Positions 1 through 8,807 of a stretch of DNA of 64,000 nucleotides are shown here, piece after piece; within the stretch, counting starts at the first letter, position 1; the number at the start of each line of letters is the position of its first letter. Both the position numbers and the translations under genes were made by a program. The DNA is taken from positions 1 to 64,000 of the forward strand of contig QBMK01000004.1 of assembly GCA_003249035.1 (NCBI GenBank), written 5' to 3'. Origin of the DNA: Pseudanabaena sp. (GTDB lineage: Bacteria > Cyanobacteriota > Cyanobacteriia > Pseudanabaenales > Pseudanabaenaceae). The notes beneath the pieces were generated by a model. It worked only from the letters and a program-made list of their open reading frames with translations. It was not told the origin of the DNA and searched no databases.

Positions 1-49
1 CTTTAGGGGTAGCCCTACGGGAAAATAGCTCGATGCCAAGCTTAATTTT

Positions 50-102
50 AAAAAGAGAAGAGGAGATAGATAACATTGTTATCTATATCCTCTTCTCTTT
101 TT
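50..102. terminator. long inverted repeat near the window start
   Basis: Two 25-base arms (50-74 and 78-102) pair with a single mismatch around a 3-base loop. The left arm starts with an A run and the right arm ends in a T run, as in a bidirectional rho-independent terminator. Any gene it terminates lies mostly left of the window. An open frame of 62 codons across it is an artefact of the palindrome. Confidence 0.6.
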
Positions 103-217
103 GCCTTTTCTTGTTTGTTTATAAGTTCAAATTCTTGGATTGGTTTTACTACAGGACAAAGCACTGTAAGATAGCAACTACACCTTGGGTTATCAAAAAC
201 TTTGCTCGATTTTTGCT

Positions 218-979
218 ATGACGATCGCCATGACACTGAATGACGACCTAACTATCTTAGATATTGAAGCAAATCCATTGAGTCCATTGGATTTGCCCCC
301 CGAAGAGGATATACCTCTTCCAGATCCTGATGAGATGTTAGTACTTCTTAACTCGGCTATAGTTTTAGAAAAAATGCAAGCTGCGAGAGCATTTTGTGAA
401 TTAGAAGATCAAAGAGCAATACCCCGCCTCATTGAGTTGCTACAAGATGAATGTCCTCTAGTGCGTGTTAGTGCCGCTTATGCTCTTGGGCGAAATAAGA
501 GCGATGATGCGATCGCACCTCTAATCGGTCAACTCAAACAAGATTGGAATGGCTATGTCCGTAAAGGTATCGTCTGGGCTTTAGGAACCTGCCGTGCGAC
601 ATTAGGACTACAGTCTCTCATTTCTTCACTTAGGTATGACATCTCGGCGGTGCGCCTATGGGCGGCTAGTGCGTTGGGACAATTAGGAGATCTGCAAGCG
701 ATTGAGCCTTTAACCGAAGCGTTAACTAAAGATCCGATGTCTGCTGTGCGAGGTAATTGTGCATGGTCACTTGGTAAGCTAATTGTGCAAATGCGCCGCG
801 ATTTTGATACTCAAAATGAGATTTATCATGATGCAGTTGATGCTCTAATTTACGCTCTTGATGATGATGACCTTAGTGTGCAAACCGATGCTAGAAATTC
901 ATTGCGTAAGCTAGGAGAGCCACGGGGCTTAAAGGTGTTAGATCGGATTGAAATGGATCAAGGTTATTGTGAATTTTAA
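218..979 (+). CDS. HEAT-repeat protein (PBS-lyase-like repeats)
   Basis: A soluble protein of about 253 residues. After an acidic, proline-rich N-terminus (about residues 1-40) it has at least four consecutive HEAT/PBS-lyase-type helical repeats, seen as recurring patterns such as RAIPRLIELL, VRVSAAYALG, VRLWAASALGQLGD and AIEPLTEAL. These repeats build a superhelical protein-binding scaffold and are shared by phycobilisome lyases such as CpcE, but nothing here shows lyase activity. I chose the ATG at 218 over a TTG at 185. The ATG at 230 is an equally possible start. No operon partner is visible, and a tRNA gene follows after 66 bases. Confidence 0.8.
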   Translation: MTIAMTLNDDLTILDIEANPLSPLDLPPEEDIPLPDPDEMLVLLNSAIVLEKMQAARAFCELEDQRAIPRLIELLQDECPLVRVSAAYALGRNKSDDAIAPLIGQLKQDWNGYVRKGIVWALGTCRATLGLQSLISSLRYDISAVRLWAASALGQLGDLQAIEPLTEALTKDPMSAVRGNCAWSLGKLIVQMRRDFDTQNEIYHDAVDALIYALDDDDLSVQTDARNSLRKLGEPRGLKVLDRIEMDQGYCEF

Positions 980-1010
980 AAAAAGACTTTTAAAATGTTT
1001 CGATCGCTGC

Positions 1011-1016
1011 TATAAT
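1011..1016 (+). promoter_or_regulatory. -10 box of the tRNA-Gly gene
   Basis: A perfect TATAAT lies 30 bases before the mature tRNA start, so transcription would begin near 1023. The -35 region is weak (CTTTTA-like around 987-992). Confidence 0.45.
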
Positions 1017-1045
1017 TATTAAATGCATACACTAATCATTAACTT

Positions 1046-1116
1046 GCGAATGTAGTTTAGTGGTAAAACCTCTGCCTTCCAAGCAGATGTTGCGGGTTCG
1101 ATTCCCGCCATTCGCT
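1046..1116 (+). tRNA. tRNA-Gly (anticodon UCC)
   Basis: The acceptor stem GCGAATG (1046-1052) pairs with CATTCGC (1109-1115), and the discriminator is T1116. The anticodon stem TCTGC/GCAGA encloses loop CTTCCAA, with anticodon TCC at 1078-1080. The T arm has GGTTCGATTCC. The 3' CCA is not encoded. The 71-base length is typical of tRNA-Gly. Confidence 0.96.
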
Positions 1117-1130
1117 TAATCCAAAAAAAA

Positions 1131-1153
1131 CTGCACTACGTGCAGCTTTTTTT
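1131..1153. terminator. terminator between tRNA-Gly and tcdA
   Basis: A 6-bp stem (CTGCAC/GTGCAG, 1131-1145) is followed by seven T at 1147-1153 and preceded by eight A. It serves the tRNA on the plus strand and tcdA on the minus strand, whose stop codon lies in the T run. Confidence 0.8.
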
Positions 1154-1868
1154 AAGCTATCAGATCCCGAATTACAATACTGGCTAGATTTAACCCAAAC
1201 AGGGCTGGTAAATAGGAAATTGTTCCGTAATACGATCTCTTAAAATTACTGCCGTCGGTTAGTTGAAGCGAATCACGATTTACCAACTCTTCAGAATAAA
1301 CTGCAATAATATTGGCACTAGCAAAACCTTTACGGCGTAAACCTTTACGGATTTTATAAGCAAACCTACAACAATCAGTTTCAAAAATTGGTGCAATCCT
1401 TACTTTCTGGGGATCGACTCGACCACCTGCTCCCATACTACTTGCCACTTTTACTCCATTAGTGGCGGCTGCGCCAAGAAAATAAAGCTTGGGTTGCAGA
1501 CTATCAATGCAATCTAGTACCCAGTTAAACTTAGTTGTTACTAGTTCCATCATTAGGTCTGGAGTAAGGAATTCTTTGATTACCGTTAATTGCATGTCTG
1601 GATTGATATCATTCATTCGCGCTGCCATAACATCGGCTTTATGAATGTCGACAGTACTATTGAGTGCCACAATCTGACGATTTTTATTGGAAGGATCAAC
1701 GCGATCTCCATCAACAATCGTCATCTGTCCAATCCCAGCACGGCATAAAAACTCGGCGGCAAAGCTGCCCACTCCTCCCATGCCAACCACTAAAACGTTG
1801 GCACATTTGAGCTTGTTTAGGCTATCTGCACCAATTAATAATTCTGTACGTTGCAGCCAATCTGTCAT
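1152..1868 (-). CDS. tcdA: tRNA threonylcarbamoyladenosine dehydratase (TcdA/CsdL, ThiF-E1 family)
   Basis: TcdA cyclises the t6A37 modification of ANN-decoding tRNAs, using ATP to activate and dehydrate it. The 238-residue protein has the E1-like Rossmann motif GMGGVGS (residues 29-35), the IVDGDRVDPSNKNRQ segment typical of the YgdL/TcdA group (about 51-65), a conserved CIDS, and a basic KIRKGLRRKGF stretch. The length fits TcdA rather than the larger MoeB/ThiF enzymes, and no rhodanese domain is present. The gene is divergent from the pentapeptide-repeat gene that follows. The exact reaction rests on family membership. Confidence 0.88.
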   Translation of the reverse strand: MTDWLQRTELLIGADSLNKLKCANVLVVGMGGVGSFAAEFLCRAGIGQMTIVDGDRVDPSNKNRQIVALNSTVDIHKADVMAARMNDINPDMQLTVIKEFLTPDLMMELVTTKFNWVLDCIDSLQPKLYFLGAAATNGVKVASSMGAGGRVDPQKVRIAPIFETDCCRFAYKIRKGLRRKGFASANIIAVYSEELVNRDSLQLTDGSNFKRSYYGTISYLPALFGLNLASIVIRDLIA

Positions 1869-1922
1869 AAAAAATAATGTAGAACTTTATCTAGCAGAGT
1901 TGATATTTAGCGACACATCTGC

Positions 1923-1960
1923 TCTTAATATGAGAAATAGATCTTAATATGAGAAATAGA
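1923..1960. repeat. perfect 19-bp tandem duplication upstream of a gene start
   Basis: The 19 bases at 1923-1941 are repeated exactly at 1942-1960. Each copy contains an ATG, but 19 is not a multiple of three, so the two ATGs lie in different frames and the first is closed by TAA within a few codons. It lies in the divergent region between tcdA and the pentapeptide gene. Confidence 0.9.
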
Positions 1961-1981
1961 CCATCTTTTGAGTCTGGAGCT

Positions 1982-2365
1982 ATGACCTTACCTTCTCATG
2001 CTGCGCTAACCAAAGCCGAACTACTTGATCGTTATGCTAACGGCGATCGCAACTTTGAGCAATCACATCTGAATGATAGCGAAATGCAAGGCGTATCTTT
2101 GCATGGGATTGAACTAAGTGAATCAATTTTGACGCACATTAATTTTAGTGGCGCTGATCTACGTGGTGCTGATTTCGGATGGGCAGATTTGAGTAGTGCC
2201 AATCTCGAAAAAGTAGATTTGCGGGGAGCGATTTTGACGAGAGCAGATTTGAGCTACGCTAACCTAAGAGGTGCAAATCTGTTGAAAGCAGATCTAAGTT
2301 TGGCTAAATTAGATCATGCAAAATTGACTGGAACTATAATGCCTGATGGTTCTATACATCAATGA
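1982..2365 (+). CDS. pentapeptide-repeat protein
   Basis: A small cytoplasmic protein of 127 residues from the chosen start. From about residue 40 it is built of A(D/N)Lxx pentapeptide repeats (GADLRGADF, ADLSSANLEKVDL, ADLSYANLRGANL), which fold into a right-handed quadrilateral beta-helix. The first 35 residues are not repetitive. No signal peptide is seen, unlike the lumenal pentapeptide protein near 49.6 kb. I chose the ATG at 1982 because a purine-rich GGAG precedes it. An in-frame ATG at 1949 lies inside a tandem duplication. The function of such proteins is usually unknown. Confidence 0.8.
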   Translation: MTLPSHAALTKAELLDRYANGDRNFEQSHLNDSEMQGVSLHGIELSESILTHINFSGADLRGADFGWADLSSANLEKVDLRGAILTRADLSYANLRGANLLKADLSLAKLDHAKLTGTIMPDGSIHQ

Positions 2366-2444
2366 GATTTACTTTTGGTGAGGTAATTTACCAAAAAATT
2401 GAGACAAATTGCGAAGTTTTATGCTTCTGTTGGTGATGCATTTG

Positions 2445-3014
2445 TCAGTTTAATTTTTTCTTGATAAAGTCTACTAGCTGCTGGAACTGCTTTTGCTGCG
2501 AAGCCATTTGTTGTTCTAATAACTTTTGCTTAGCTTCTAGTTCTTCAATGCGTTTAACTAGAGCTTCATCTGTACGATCTGTAGAAGCTAAATCCGCACT
2601 GCCTAAAGGCATAACTGAGATGCGTGGGCGCTTCTCAGCCAAGACCATCGCTCTTTTGATTGCTGTGATTAGTTCCTTTTGCTCAAAAGGCTTTTCAATA
2701 AATACCAAGTATTTATCTTCAAATGGTTCCCCGATTTTACTAGTTACTTCTTCCTTTCGACCAGACATCAAAACTAGAGGAATACGGACCAGTTCGGGAC
2801 TCTGCTGCAAAGCTTCATAAACCTCAAAGCCACTCATCTTAGGTAACAAGAAATCTAGCATGATCATCCAAGGCTTTTCTTGCTGGATCATCTCCAGCCC
2901 TTTGATACCGTCGGCTGCCTCTAGAACCTCAAAGTTTGCTGGCGGGAGCATGTCACGTACCATGTTACGGATTACGCGACTATCGTCAATTACTAGTATT
3001 TTGCGAGCTGCCAC
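2445..3014 (-). CDS. CheY-like response regulator with C-terminal coiled coil
   Basis: A 189-residue protein. Residues 1-120 form a receiver domain: acidic pair D10-D11, phospho-acceptor D54 in MLDFLLP, a Ser in LMSG and Lys in EKPF. There is no DNA-binding output domain. After a linker, residues about 150-185 are heptad-like and rich in E, K and Q (RIEELEAKQKLLEQQ), indicating a coiled coil for oligomerisation or partner binding. No histidine kinase is adjacent, so its input is unknown. A short intergenic region separates it from the pentapeptide gene, and a 458-base gap lies upstream. Confidence 0.88.
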   Translation of the reverse strand: MAARKILVIDDSRVIRNMVRDMLPPANFEVLEAADGIKGLEMIQQEKPWMIMLDFLLPKMSGFEVYEALQQSPELVRIPLVLMSGRKEEVTSKIGEPFEDKYLVFIEKPFEQKELITAIKRAMVLAEKRPRISVMPLGSADLASTDRTDEALVKRIEELEAKQKLLEQQMASQQKQFQQLVDFIKKKLN

Positions 3015-3472
3015 TGCTGATAACCCCTCAGTTATTTTGGTGAATGGAGATTTAGCTTGATTGGTTAAACTTTTTGGGAATTACATCACTACCGTCGAAA
3101 GGATAGTTCAAATTTTAAACGAAAATGATAGCAATCACCTTTTAGTTTATTTAGCCAGTATTGATTAGCGATCAATCTGAGCATTTATTCTAAGCATTTA
3201 TAAATTAGAAGCTTGAGCAAGTAAATAAAAGCTTACTATTTTTTGTCGGGCTTACCTATTAAACCCGCAATAATTTAGCATATGACTACCCAAAAATCAG
3301 AGAATACCTTTTCTGATTTGATAACACTCTTTTGTATCAGATTTTTTATTAACTTGAGTTTGGCAGCAATAGCTGATGTTGATCCCTTGACTTGGTCTGT
3401 ATAATCTCAAGTACAAATATCGGTCATGGATTAACTATTCACAGATATTTTAGAATATTCAAGCGATCGCCC
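3015..3472. other. intergenic region with hairpins and an ftsE promoter
   Basis: No credible gene is seen in these 458 bases. A hairpin lies at about 3294-3319 (AAATCAG/CTGATTT arms) and a small one at 3247-3267 (CGGGCTT/AAACCCG-like). The left part is the leader of the minus-strand response regulator, and the right part carries the ftsE promoter. Confidence 0.6.
3379..3405 (+). promoter_or_regulatory. candidate ftsEX promoter
   Basis: A perfect TATAAT at 3400-3405 is preceded by TTGATC at 3379-3384 with a 15-base spacer, shorter than ideal. It overlaps the upstream in-frame ATG at 3392, so translation is more likely to begin at 3473. Confidence 0.4.
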
Positions 3473-4219
3473 ATGCTAAAACTCCCAACCAAATCAAACT
3501 CAACATCCTTCAACTCAAATACAGCAAAGACTTCTGCCGAAAATATGGCTAAGGGGCAAAAATCGGTCATTGTTAAATTAGAAAACGTTCGCAAAACCTA
3601 TACCAATGGTGCTGTTGGTTTACGCGATGTTAACATCGAGCTTTATAAAGGCGACTTTAAATTTATTACAGGTCATTCGGGATCGGGGAAATCCACATTA
3701 TTAAAGTTACTCTATGGCGCAGAGCAAGCTACAGATGGCGACGTAATTGTAAATGGGTTTAACCTTAATGGGTTAAAGGGGAATAAGCTAGCGATGTTGC
3801 GGCGGAAAATTGGCATTGTATTTCAAGACTACAAACTTGTTCCGCGTCGCACTGTTGCGGAGAATGTTGCCTTTGTCCTGATGGCTCAGGGCTACACCTA
3901 CAAAGAAATTCAGCGCCGTGTTCAGCCAGCCTTGAAGATGGTGGGATTGATGGATAAAGCGGATTGTTTTCCTGAAGAGCTTTCTGGTGGAGAACAGCAA
4001 AGAACTAGTATTGCTAGGGCAATAGTTAATACTCCGCCGCTTGTACTTGCCGATGAGCCAACAGGAAATCTTGATCCTGACAATGCTTGGCAGGTAATTA
4101 AAATCTTAAAAAAGCTAAATTCTTTTGGGGTGACGGTGCTTTTGACTACTCATGATGAGCAGTTAGTAAGAGCGGCCAATCACCCTGTTTTGCATTTGCA
4201 AAATGGTTACATCGTCTAG
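3473..4219 (+). CDS. ftsE: cell-division ABC ATPase FtsE
   Basis: FtsE is the ATPase of FtsEX, which couples the divisome to control of peptidoglycan hydrolases at the inner membrane. The 248-residue protein has Walker A GHSGSGKS (residues 67-74), signature LSGGEQQR, Walker B VLADEPTGNLD, and the switch histidine in TTHDE. An in-frame ATG at 3392 would add 27 residues but overlaps a TATAAT box, so 3473 is preferred. The ATG at 3545 (MAKGQK) would remove a low-complexity, Ser/Thr/Asn-rich N-terminus and is also possible. ftsX follows 70 bases downstream on the same strand. Confidence 0.92.
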   Translation: MLKLPTKSNSTSFNSNTAKTSAENMAKGQKSVIVKLENVRKTYTNGAVGLRDVNIELYKGDFKFITGHSGSGKSTLLKLLYGAEQATDGDVIVNGFNLNGLKGNKLAMLRRKIGIVFQDYKLVPRRTVAENVAFVLMAQGYTYKEIQRRVQPALKMVGLMDKADCFPEELSGGEQQRTSIARAIVNTPPLVLADEPTGNLDPDNAWQVIKILKKLNSFGVTVLLTTHDEQLVRAANHPVLHLQNGYIV

Positions 4220-4289
4220 TAGTCTGTCAATCACAATTTGAGTTTTGGTTTGCTATGCTGTCACTCCCCACAGTAAACCCTTTAAAATT

Positions 4290-5207
4290 ATGGTACAAAA
4301 TTTCGTTCGCTTATTTACTAAAATAGACTATCTGCTGCGTGAAACTTTTTTAGGATTGCGGCGCGGCGGCTGGATGAATTGGGCTGCCATTAGTACTGTG
4401 GCTGTATTGTTGTTTTTGTTTGGAGCAAGTTTACAAATCTCTTGGCAACTGGAAAATGTCTTGGGACAGCTAGGCAGCCAGTTAGAAATTTCGGTCTACT
4501 TGGACGAAAATATTGTCGGTGAGTCTATGCAACCGCGATTACTATTGGTGGATGGAGTTGCTGCCGCAAAGCTAATTCCTAAAGAAGATGCGTGGCAAAA
4601 TTTGATGAAAGATCTGGGCAAAAATGATCTTAATCAAGCAACGCAGCAGCTTGGTGGCAATCCTTTGGTTGACGAGTTTAAGGTGAGGGCTGTCTCTAGC
4701 GATCGCGTGCCTGACGTAGCAAAACGGATCTCTGGCTTAAAGGGTATTAACGAGGTTTGGTATACCAATGAAGTTGTAGAACGGATTGGGCAATTACGAC
4801 GCGCTTTGAGTAATAGCAGTGTGGTGATTGTGGCAATTTTTACAGTGATTGCGATCTCAGTAATTACCACCACAATTCGTTTGATTGTATTGGCAAGACG
4901 GCGAGAAATAGAGGTAATGCAACTGGTGGGAGCAACAGCAACATGGATTTATTTTCCGTTTGTCCTGCAAGGGGTATTCTTTGGAGTCACTGGTGCGGGG
5001 ACAGCTTATTTAATGTTGATTTTAAGCCTAAATCTTCTAGGTGATGCGATCGTCAATCAACCAGAACTTATCAAGTCTCTAACTTTAGGTTTGACTACTG
5101 ATCTAAGGGTGCAGCTGCTTCTCCCTGCAGTGTTGTTAACCTTTGGAGCCGTGATTGGCGTATTGGGTAGTTTATTGGCAGTAAGACGATTTTCTTTTAC
5201 CGCTTAA
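4290..5207 (+). CDS. ftsX: cell-division permease FtsX
   Basis: The membrane partner of FtsE. The 305-residue protein has the FtsX layout: a short cytoplasmic N-terminus, a first membrane span (about residues 32-52), a periplasmic domain of about 115 residues beginning LENVLGQLGSQLEISVYLDE, then three C-terminal spans (about 172-195, 220-245, 275-300). The coupling loop ARRREIEVMQLVGAT, which contacts the ATPase, sits between spans two and three. I chose ATG 4290 because the family usually begins near this point and the extra upstream residues from 4245 are not FtsX-like. The gene is co-transcribed with ftsE by position. Confidence 0.92.
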   Translation: MVQNFVRLFTKIDYLLRETFLGLRRGGWMNWAAISTVAVLLFLFGASLQISWQLENVLGQLGSQLEISVYLDENIVGESMQPRLLLVDGVAAAKLIPKEDAWQNLMKDLGKNDLNQATQQLGGNPLVDEFKVRAVSSDRVPDVAKRISGLKGINEVWYTNEVVERIGQLRRALSNSSVVIVAIFTVIAISVITTTIRLIVLARRREIEVMQLVGATATWIYFPFVLQGVFFGVTGAGTAYLMLILSLNLLGDAIVNQPELIKSLTLGLTTDLRVQLLLPAVLLTFGAVIGVLGSLLAVRRFSFTA

Positions 5208-5292
5208 TTTATCCCAGCCAGAATATATTCGGTGATCTTTTGTTTCTCTCTCGAGGGCTCTGCAAGTTAAGTTCGCTTTCGCTAAAATTTGA

Positions 5293-5325
5293 AAAGCACA
5301 AAATGGCGTAGCCATTTTGTGCTTT
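5293..5325. repeat. family A repeat, half copy (GGC/GCC palindrome only)
   Basis: Perfect 15-bp arms (5293-5307, 5311-5325) with centre AAAATGGC-GTA-GCCATTTT, followed by TTTGGTATAA. The same palindrome and the same TTGGTAT-like edge recur near 6.6, 13.9 and 29.4 kb. Here only one half of the element is present, lying between the convergent ftsX and pdhB genes, where it may serve as a terminator. Confidence 0.75.
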
Positions 5326-5346
5326 GGTATAACTCTCAAATAAACT

Positions 5347-6321
5347 CTAAGCTAGCAATTTCTCAACTGCATCAATCACATCCTCTGGCTGAGGAATTGT
5401 CAGATTCTCTAATCCGCCGTTGTAAGGGGTTGGGACGTCAAGCGCGGCAAGACGAACAATAGGTGCATCAAGCTCATCAAAATAGCTGTCGTTGATCGAA
5501 GCAATGATCTCTGAACCAATGCTGGCGCAACGCATTCCCTCTTCAACAATCACAATGCGATGAGTTTTTCTTAACGAAGTAACGATAGTTTCCATGTCCA
5601 AAGGCTTGAGAGAAATCAAGTCAATCACTTCAGGATCGTATCCTCTATCAACTAAAGTCTCGACTGCCTTGAGGACGTGATAACGCATCCGTGAATATGT
5701 CAGAATCGTAACATCGTTGCCTTCGCGCACGATTTCTGCTTTGTCGAGAGGCAACAAATATTCTTCGTCAGGAATATCTTCCTTGAGGTTGTACAGCAAC
5801 ACATGCTCAAAGAAAAGGATTGGGTTGTCGTTACGAATTGCTGACTTAAGTAAGCCCTTGGCGTTGTATGGAGTAGAGCAAGCAACCATTTTAATCCCAG
5901 GAACAGCTTGGAAATAGGTTTCGAGACGTTGTGAATGTTCGGCTCCGAGGTTGCGACCAACGCCACCAGGTCCACGAATGACAATTGGAATTTTGAAATT
6001 ACCGCCAGATGTATAGCGCAACATCCCTGCATTGTTGGAAATTTGGTTAAAGGCAAGTAGTAAAAATCCCATGTTCATGCCTTCGATGATCGGACGCAAA
6101 CCTGTCATTGCTGAACCGATCGCCATACCTGTAAAGCTATTCTCAGCGATCGGGGTGTCAAGTAGGCGTAAGTCCCCGTATTTTTTGTAAAGGTCTTTGG
6201 TTACTTTGTAGGAGCCGCCATAATGCCCCACGTCTTCGCCTAAAACATAAACGGCTGGATCGCGCTCCATTTCCTCATCGATCGCTGCTCTGAGGGCGTT
6301 GAAAAAAGTAACCTCTGCCAT
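5347..6321 (-). CDS. pdhB: pyruvate dehydrogenase E1 component, beta subunit
   Basis: The beta subunit of the E1 heterotetramer, which decarboxylates pyruvate with thiamine diphosphate and feeds acetyl-CoA synthesis. The 324 residues match the cyanobacterial and plastid-type subunit. They show [16 protein letters not shown] near the N-terminus, the thiamine-activating Glu in PIAENSFTG (E60), [15 protein letters not shown], and the C-terminal transketolase domain with [11 protein letters not shown] and IVVEEG. The start is at the conserved [11 protein letters not shown]. The alpha subunit is not adjacent, as is usual in cyanobacteria. The gene stands alone between two palindrome-rich intergenic regions. 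Confidence 0.94.
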   Translation of the reverse strand: MAEVTFFNALRAAIDEEMERDPAVYVLGEDVGHYGGSYKVTKDLYKKYGDLRLLDTPIAENSFTGMAIGSAMTGLRPIIEGMNMGFLLLAFNQISNNAGMLRYTSGGNFKIPIVIRGPGGVGRNLGAEHSQRLETYFQAVPGIKMVACSTPYNAKGLLKSAIRNDNPILFFEHVLLYNLKEDIPDEEYLLPLDKAEIVREGNDVTILTYSRMRYHVLKAVETLVDRGYDPEVIDLISLKPLDMETIVTSLRKTHRIVIVEEGMRCASIGSEIIASINDSYFDELDAPIVRLAALDVPTPYNGGLENLTIPQPEDVIDAVEKLLA

Positions 6322-6559
6322 ATAAATCTTTGATTGTGTCTATGATTTTGTAAACAAGTCTTAAGCGATTATATCTTTTGGGGTGCTCCTCAACACAAAC
6401 TTGCTTGGTATATTGGTTCTAGATTAATCTTTCTCAAAGCTGAATGCAGTCTCTTCGTTTATGAAACCATTAGCTGATGGAAAGATAAACTTCCTAAATT
6501 CCTTGGTTTGATGCCTAGTTCAGACTTTCTTGATTGCTTGCACCAAGAATTTTTCAGTC
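6322..6559. other. intergenic region upstream of pdhB
   Basis: No gene was found here. It is the 5' region of pdhB on the minus strand. No clear promoter box could be assigned. The hairpin at 6560 and a family A repeat follow. Confidence 0.5.
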
Positions 6560-6605
6560 AAAAAGAAGTCGTTTGAGTGTATAAGTACTCCAACGACTTC
6601 TTTTT
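6560..6605. terminator. 19-bp stem-loop between pdhB and ftsH
   Basis: Arms 6560-6578 and 6587-6605 (AAAAAGAAGTCGTT paired with AACGACTTCTTTTT, plus GAGT/ACTC) surround an 8-base loop. It has A and T runs on both sides. It lies downstream of ftsH but upstream of pdhB, both on the minus strand, so it most plausibly terminates ftsH transcription. Confidence 0.65.
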
Positions 6606-6705
6606 ACCAAAACTAAAAATGGCTACGCCATTTTTAGTTTTGAAAACCATTACTGGGTTTGTTTTTTAATCCACGAAAGTGTGACAACACTTTCGTGGAT
6701 TGGTA
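6605..6705. repeat. family A repeat, full copy
   Basis: About 100 bases with ACCAAAAC at the left and GATTGGTA at the right. It contains a GGC/GCC palindrome (about 6613-6640), a middle AACCATTACTGGGTTTG-like segment, and a CACGAAAGTGT/ACACTTTCGTG palindrome (about 6670-6700). The same arrangement recurs at 13871 (reverse) and 29361. It overlaps the 3' side of ftsH. Confidence 0.85.
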
Positions 6706-6722
6706 GTAGGGGTGCGTAGATT

Positions 6723-8609
6723 CTAGATTTGAGGTATAAAACGCGCTTTAACAGGAAGCGATGTGTATTCAGAAACAATTCGACGGAATTCGTCTCCATC
6801 TAAAGTTTCATTCTCAACTAGTAAATCGACAACACGATCAATCGCAGCCCGATTTTCGTAAACAATCTGGAGTGCAGACTGGTAGCACTTTTGTACGATT
6901 TCACGAACTTGCTGATCGATCTTTGCGGAAATATCTTCAGAATATTGAGAACCTCCACCCATGCTGCGTCCGAGAAAAACCTCAGAGCTTTGACCTTCGA
7001 GTGCTAATTGACCAATATTTGACATGCCATAACGAGTAACCATCTGACGTGCCATGCCTCCTACTTGTTGTAAATCGCCACCTGCACCAGTAGTAACTTC
7101 TGCCGCACCAAATACTGCTTCTTCAGCGGCACGACCACCTAGAGCCGCTGTGATACGGGCTAGGATTTGACCACGAGAAACAAGAGTTTGTTCTTCATCG
7201 GGAGTGAACCATGTCAAACCTGCTGCTTGACCTCTAGGAATGAGGGTAACTTTTTGAACTGGATCGTGTTCCTTGAGCAATGTACCGACGATCGCATGAC
7301 CAACTTCGTGATAGGCGATTAATCTTTTATTACGGCTATCAACAAGAGCTTTGCCTTCGAGACCAGCAATAACGCGATCTACTGCATCATCTATTTCAGC
7401 CATGGTCATCGCATCCTTGCGACGACGAGCGGTCAGAATTGCAGCTTCATTTAAGAGATTAGCAAGGTCGGCGCCTGCAAACCCAGGGGTACGGCGGGCG
7501 ATCGCCTCTAATGAAACTTCAGGACTGATCTTTTTGTCGCGAGCGTGAACGTTGAGAACTTGCAAACGACCTTTGATGTCAGGTGGATCGACGCCGATTT
7601 GGCGATCGAAACGACCCGGACGCAAAAGAGCTGAGTCAAGGACATCAGCACGGTTAGTTGCGGCAATTACGATTACGCCAGAATTACCTTCAAACCCATC
7701 CATTTCTGTGAGGATTTGATTGAGAGTTTGCTCGCGTTCGTCATTACCACCGCCGATACCAGCACCACGTTGACGACCGACAGCATCAATTTCATCAATA
7801 AAGATGATACAAGGCGCATTTTCTTTGGCTTTTTTAAACAAGTCGCGCACTCGAGATGCACCAACACCAACAAACATTTCGACAAATTCAGAGCCAGATA
7901 CTGAGAAGAAAGGTACACCTGCTTCACCAGCGATCGCTTTAGCCAGCAAAGTTTTACCAGTTCCAGGGGGACCAATCAACAAAACACCCTTAGGGATCTT
8001 TGCCCCAACAGCAGTAAAGCGCTCTGGTTTCTTCAAGAAAGTCACGACTTCCTGCAGTTCTTCCTTAGCTTCTTCGATGCCAGCAACATCATCAAACATT
8101 ACGCCTGTTTGAGCATCCATTGCAAAACGAGCCTTGGATTTACCAAAGTCCATTGCTTGTCCAGGACCGCCCATTTGGTTGGAGCGACGGAACAAGAAAA
8201 ACAAACCGGCGATCAATGCCACAGGGAAAATCAAATTACTAATGAATCCCCAGATTGCGCCATTGTTGCTAGGAGGATAAATGGCAAGATCCACCCCACC
8301 TTCGTTGAGTTTCTCCATCAACTCAGGTGCATACAAAGGCAAATCAACTCTAGCGCGTTGCTCTTTACCCTCAATTTGGGGATCGCTTGCTACAATTACT
8401 GCCGTGCGCCCACCATCAAAAATATCGACTTTGCGTACCCGATGCTCATCAAGATATTCAAGAAATCTTCCGTAGGCGATGCGAGTATTAGCTGCATTTA
8501 CAGTCGGGCGACTAGGGGCGGGACGGGCAACTAATGTTTGCCACCCAAAAAAGCCAATAATCGCTATGGGCAGTAACCACAGCAGTGCTGTTCTCCAAGA
8601 GGTTTTCAT
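6723..8609 (-). CDS. ftsH: ATP-dependent zinc metalloprotease FtsH
   Basis: A membrane AAA+ protease. In cyanobacteria FtsH hexamers degrade damaged D1 and other thylakoid or plasma-membrane proteins. The 628 residues contain two N-terminal spans (about 9-27 and 119-140) around a lumenal/periplasmic domain. Walker A GPPGTGKT is at 213-220 and Walker B IIFIDEID at 268-275. The SRH region [20 protein letters not shown] follows, and the zinc site HEVGH is at 434-438. The length is normal and no residue is missing. Which of the several cyanobacterial paralogues (FtsH1-4) this is cannot be told from the sequence alone. Confidence 0.96.
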   Translation of the reverse strand: MKTSWRTALLWLLPIAIIGFFGWQTLVARPAPSRPTVNAANTRIAYGRFLEYLDEHRVRKVDIFDGGRTAVIVASDPQIEGKEQRARVDLPLYAPELMEKLNEGGVDLAIYPPSNNGAIWGFISNLIFPVALIAGLFFLFRRSNQMGGPGQAMDFGKSKARFAMDAQTGVMFDDVAGIEEAKEELQEVVTFLKKPERFTAVGAKIPKGVLLIGPPGTGKTLLAKAIAGEAGVPFFSVSGSEFVEMFVGVGASRVRDLFKKAKENAPCIIFIDEIDAVGRQRGAGIGGGNDEREQTLNQILTEMDGFEGNSGVIVIAATNRADVLDSALLRPGRFDRQIGVDPPDIKGRLQVLNVHARDKKISPEVSLEAIARRTPGFAGADLANLLNEAAILTARRRKDAMTMAEIDDAVDRVIAGLEGKALVDSRNKRLIAYHEVGHAIVGTLLKEHDPVQKVTLIPRGQAAGLTWFTPDEEQTLVSRGQILARITAALGGRAAEEAVFGAAEVTTGAGGDLQQVGGMARQMVTRYGMSNIGQLALEGQSSEVFLGRSMGGGSQYSEDISAKIDQQVREIVQKCYQSALQIVYENRAAIDRVVDLLVENETLDGDEFRRIVSEYTSLPVKARFIPQI

Positions 8610-8807
8610 ATAGCAAAGAGCCTGATGTTCAAAATAATTTCTTAACTAAACTTAACTTACCATGATCCTTAATTAATGGGATCGCGCGATCGCAAATATC
8701 TACCCAAAGGAAAGCGTACTAAGTGTGTTGAGAATTAAAACTCGGTAAAACCTTGTGTATGCCTCAAAAATTGGAAGTCCTAAACTTGCGAGGCACTTGC
8801 ACTTTAC

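Noticed and set aside
33-221. 62-codon plus-strand frame at the window start
   Set aside because: It runs through a long palindrome and overlaps the HEAT-repeat gene. The peptide is an artefact of the inverted repeat.
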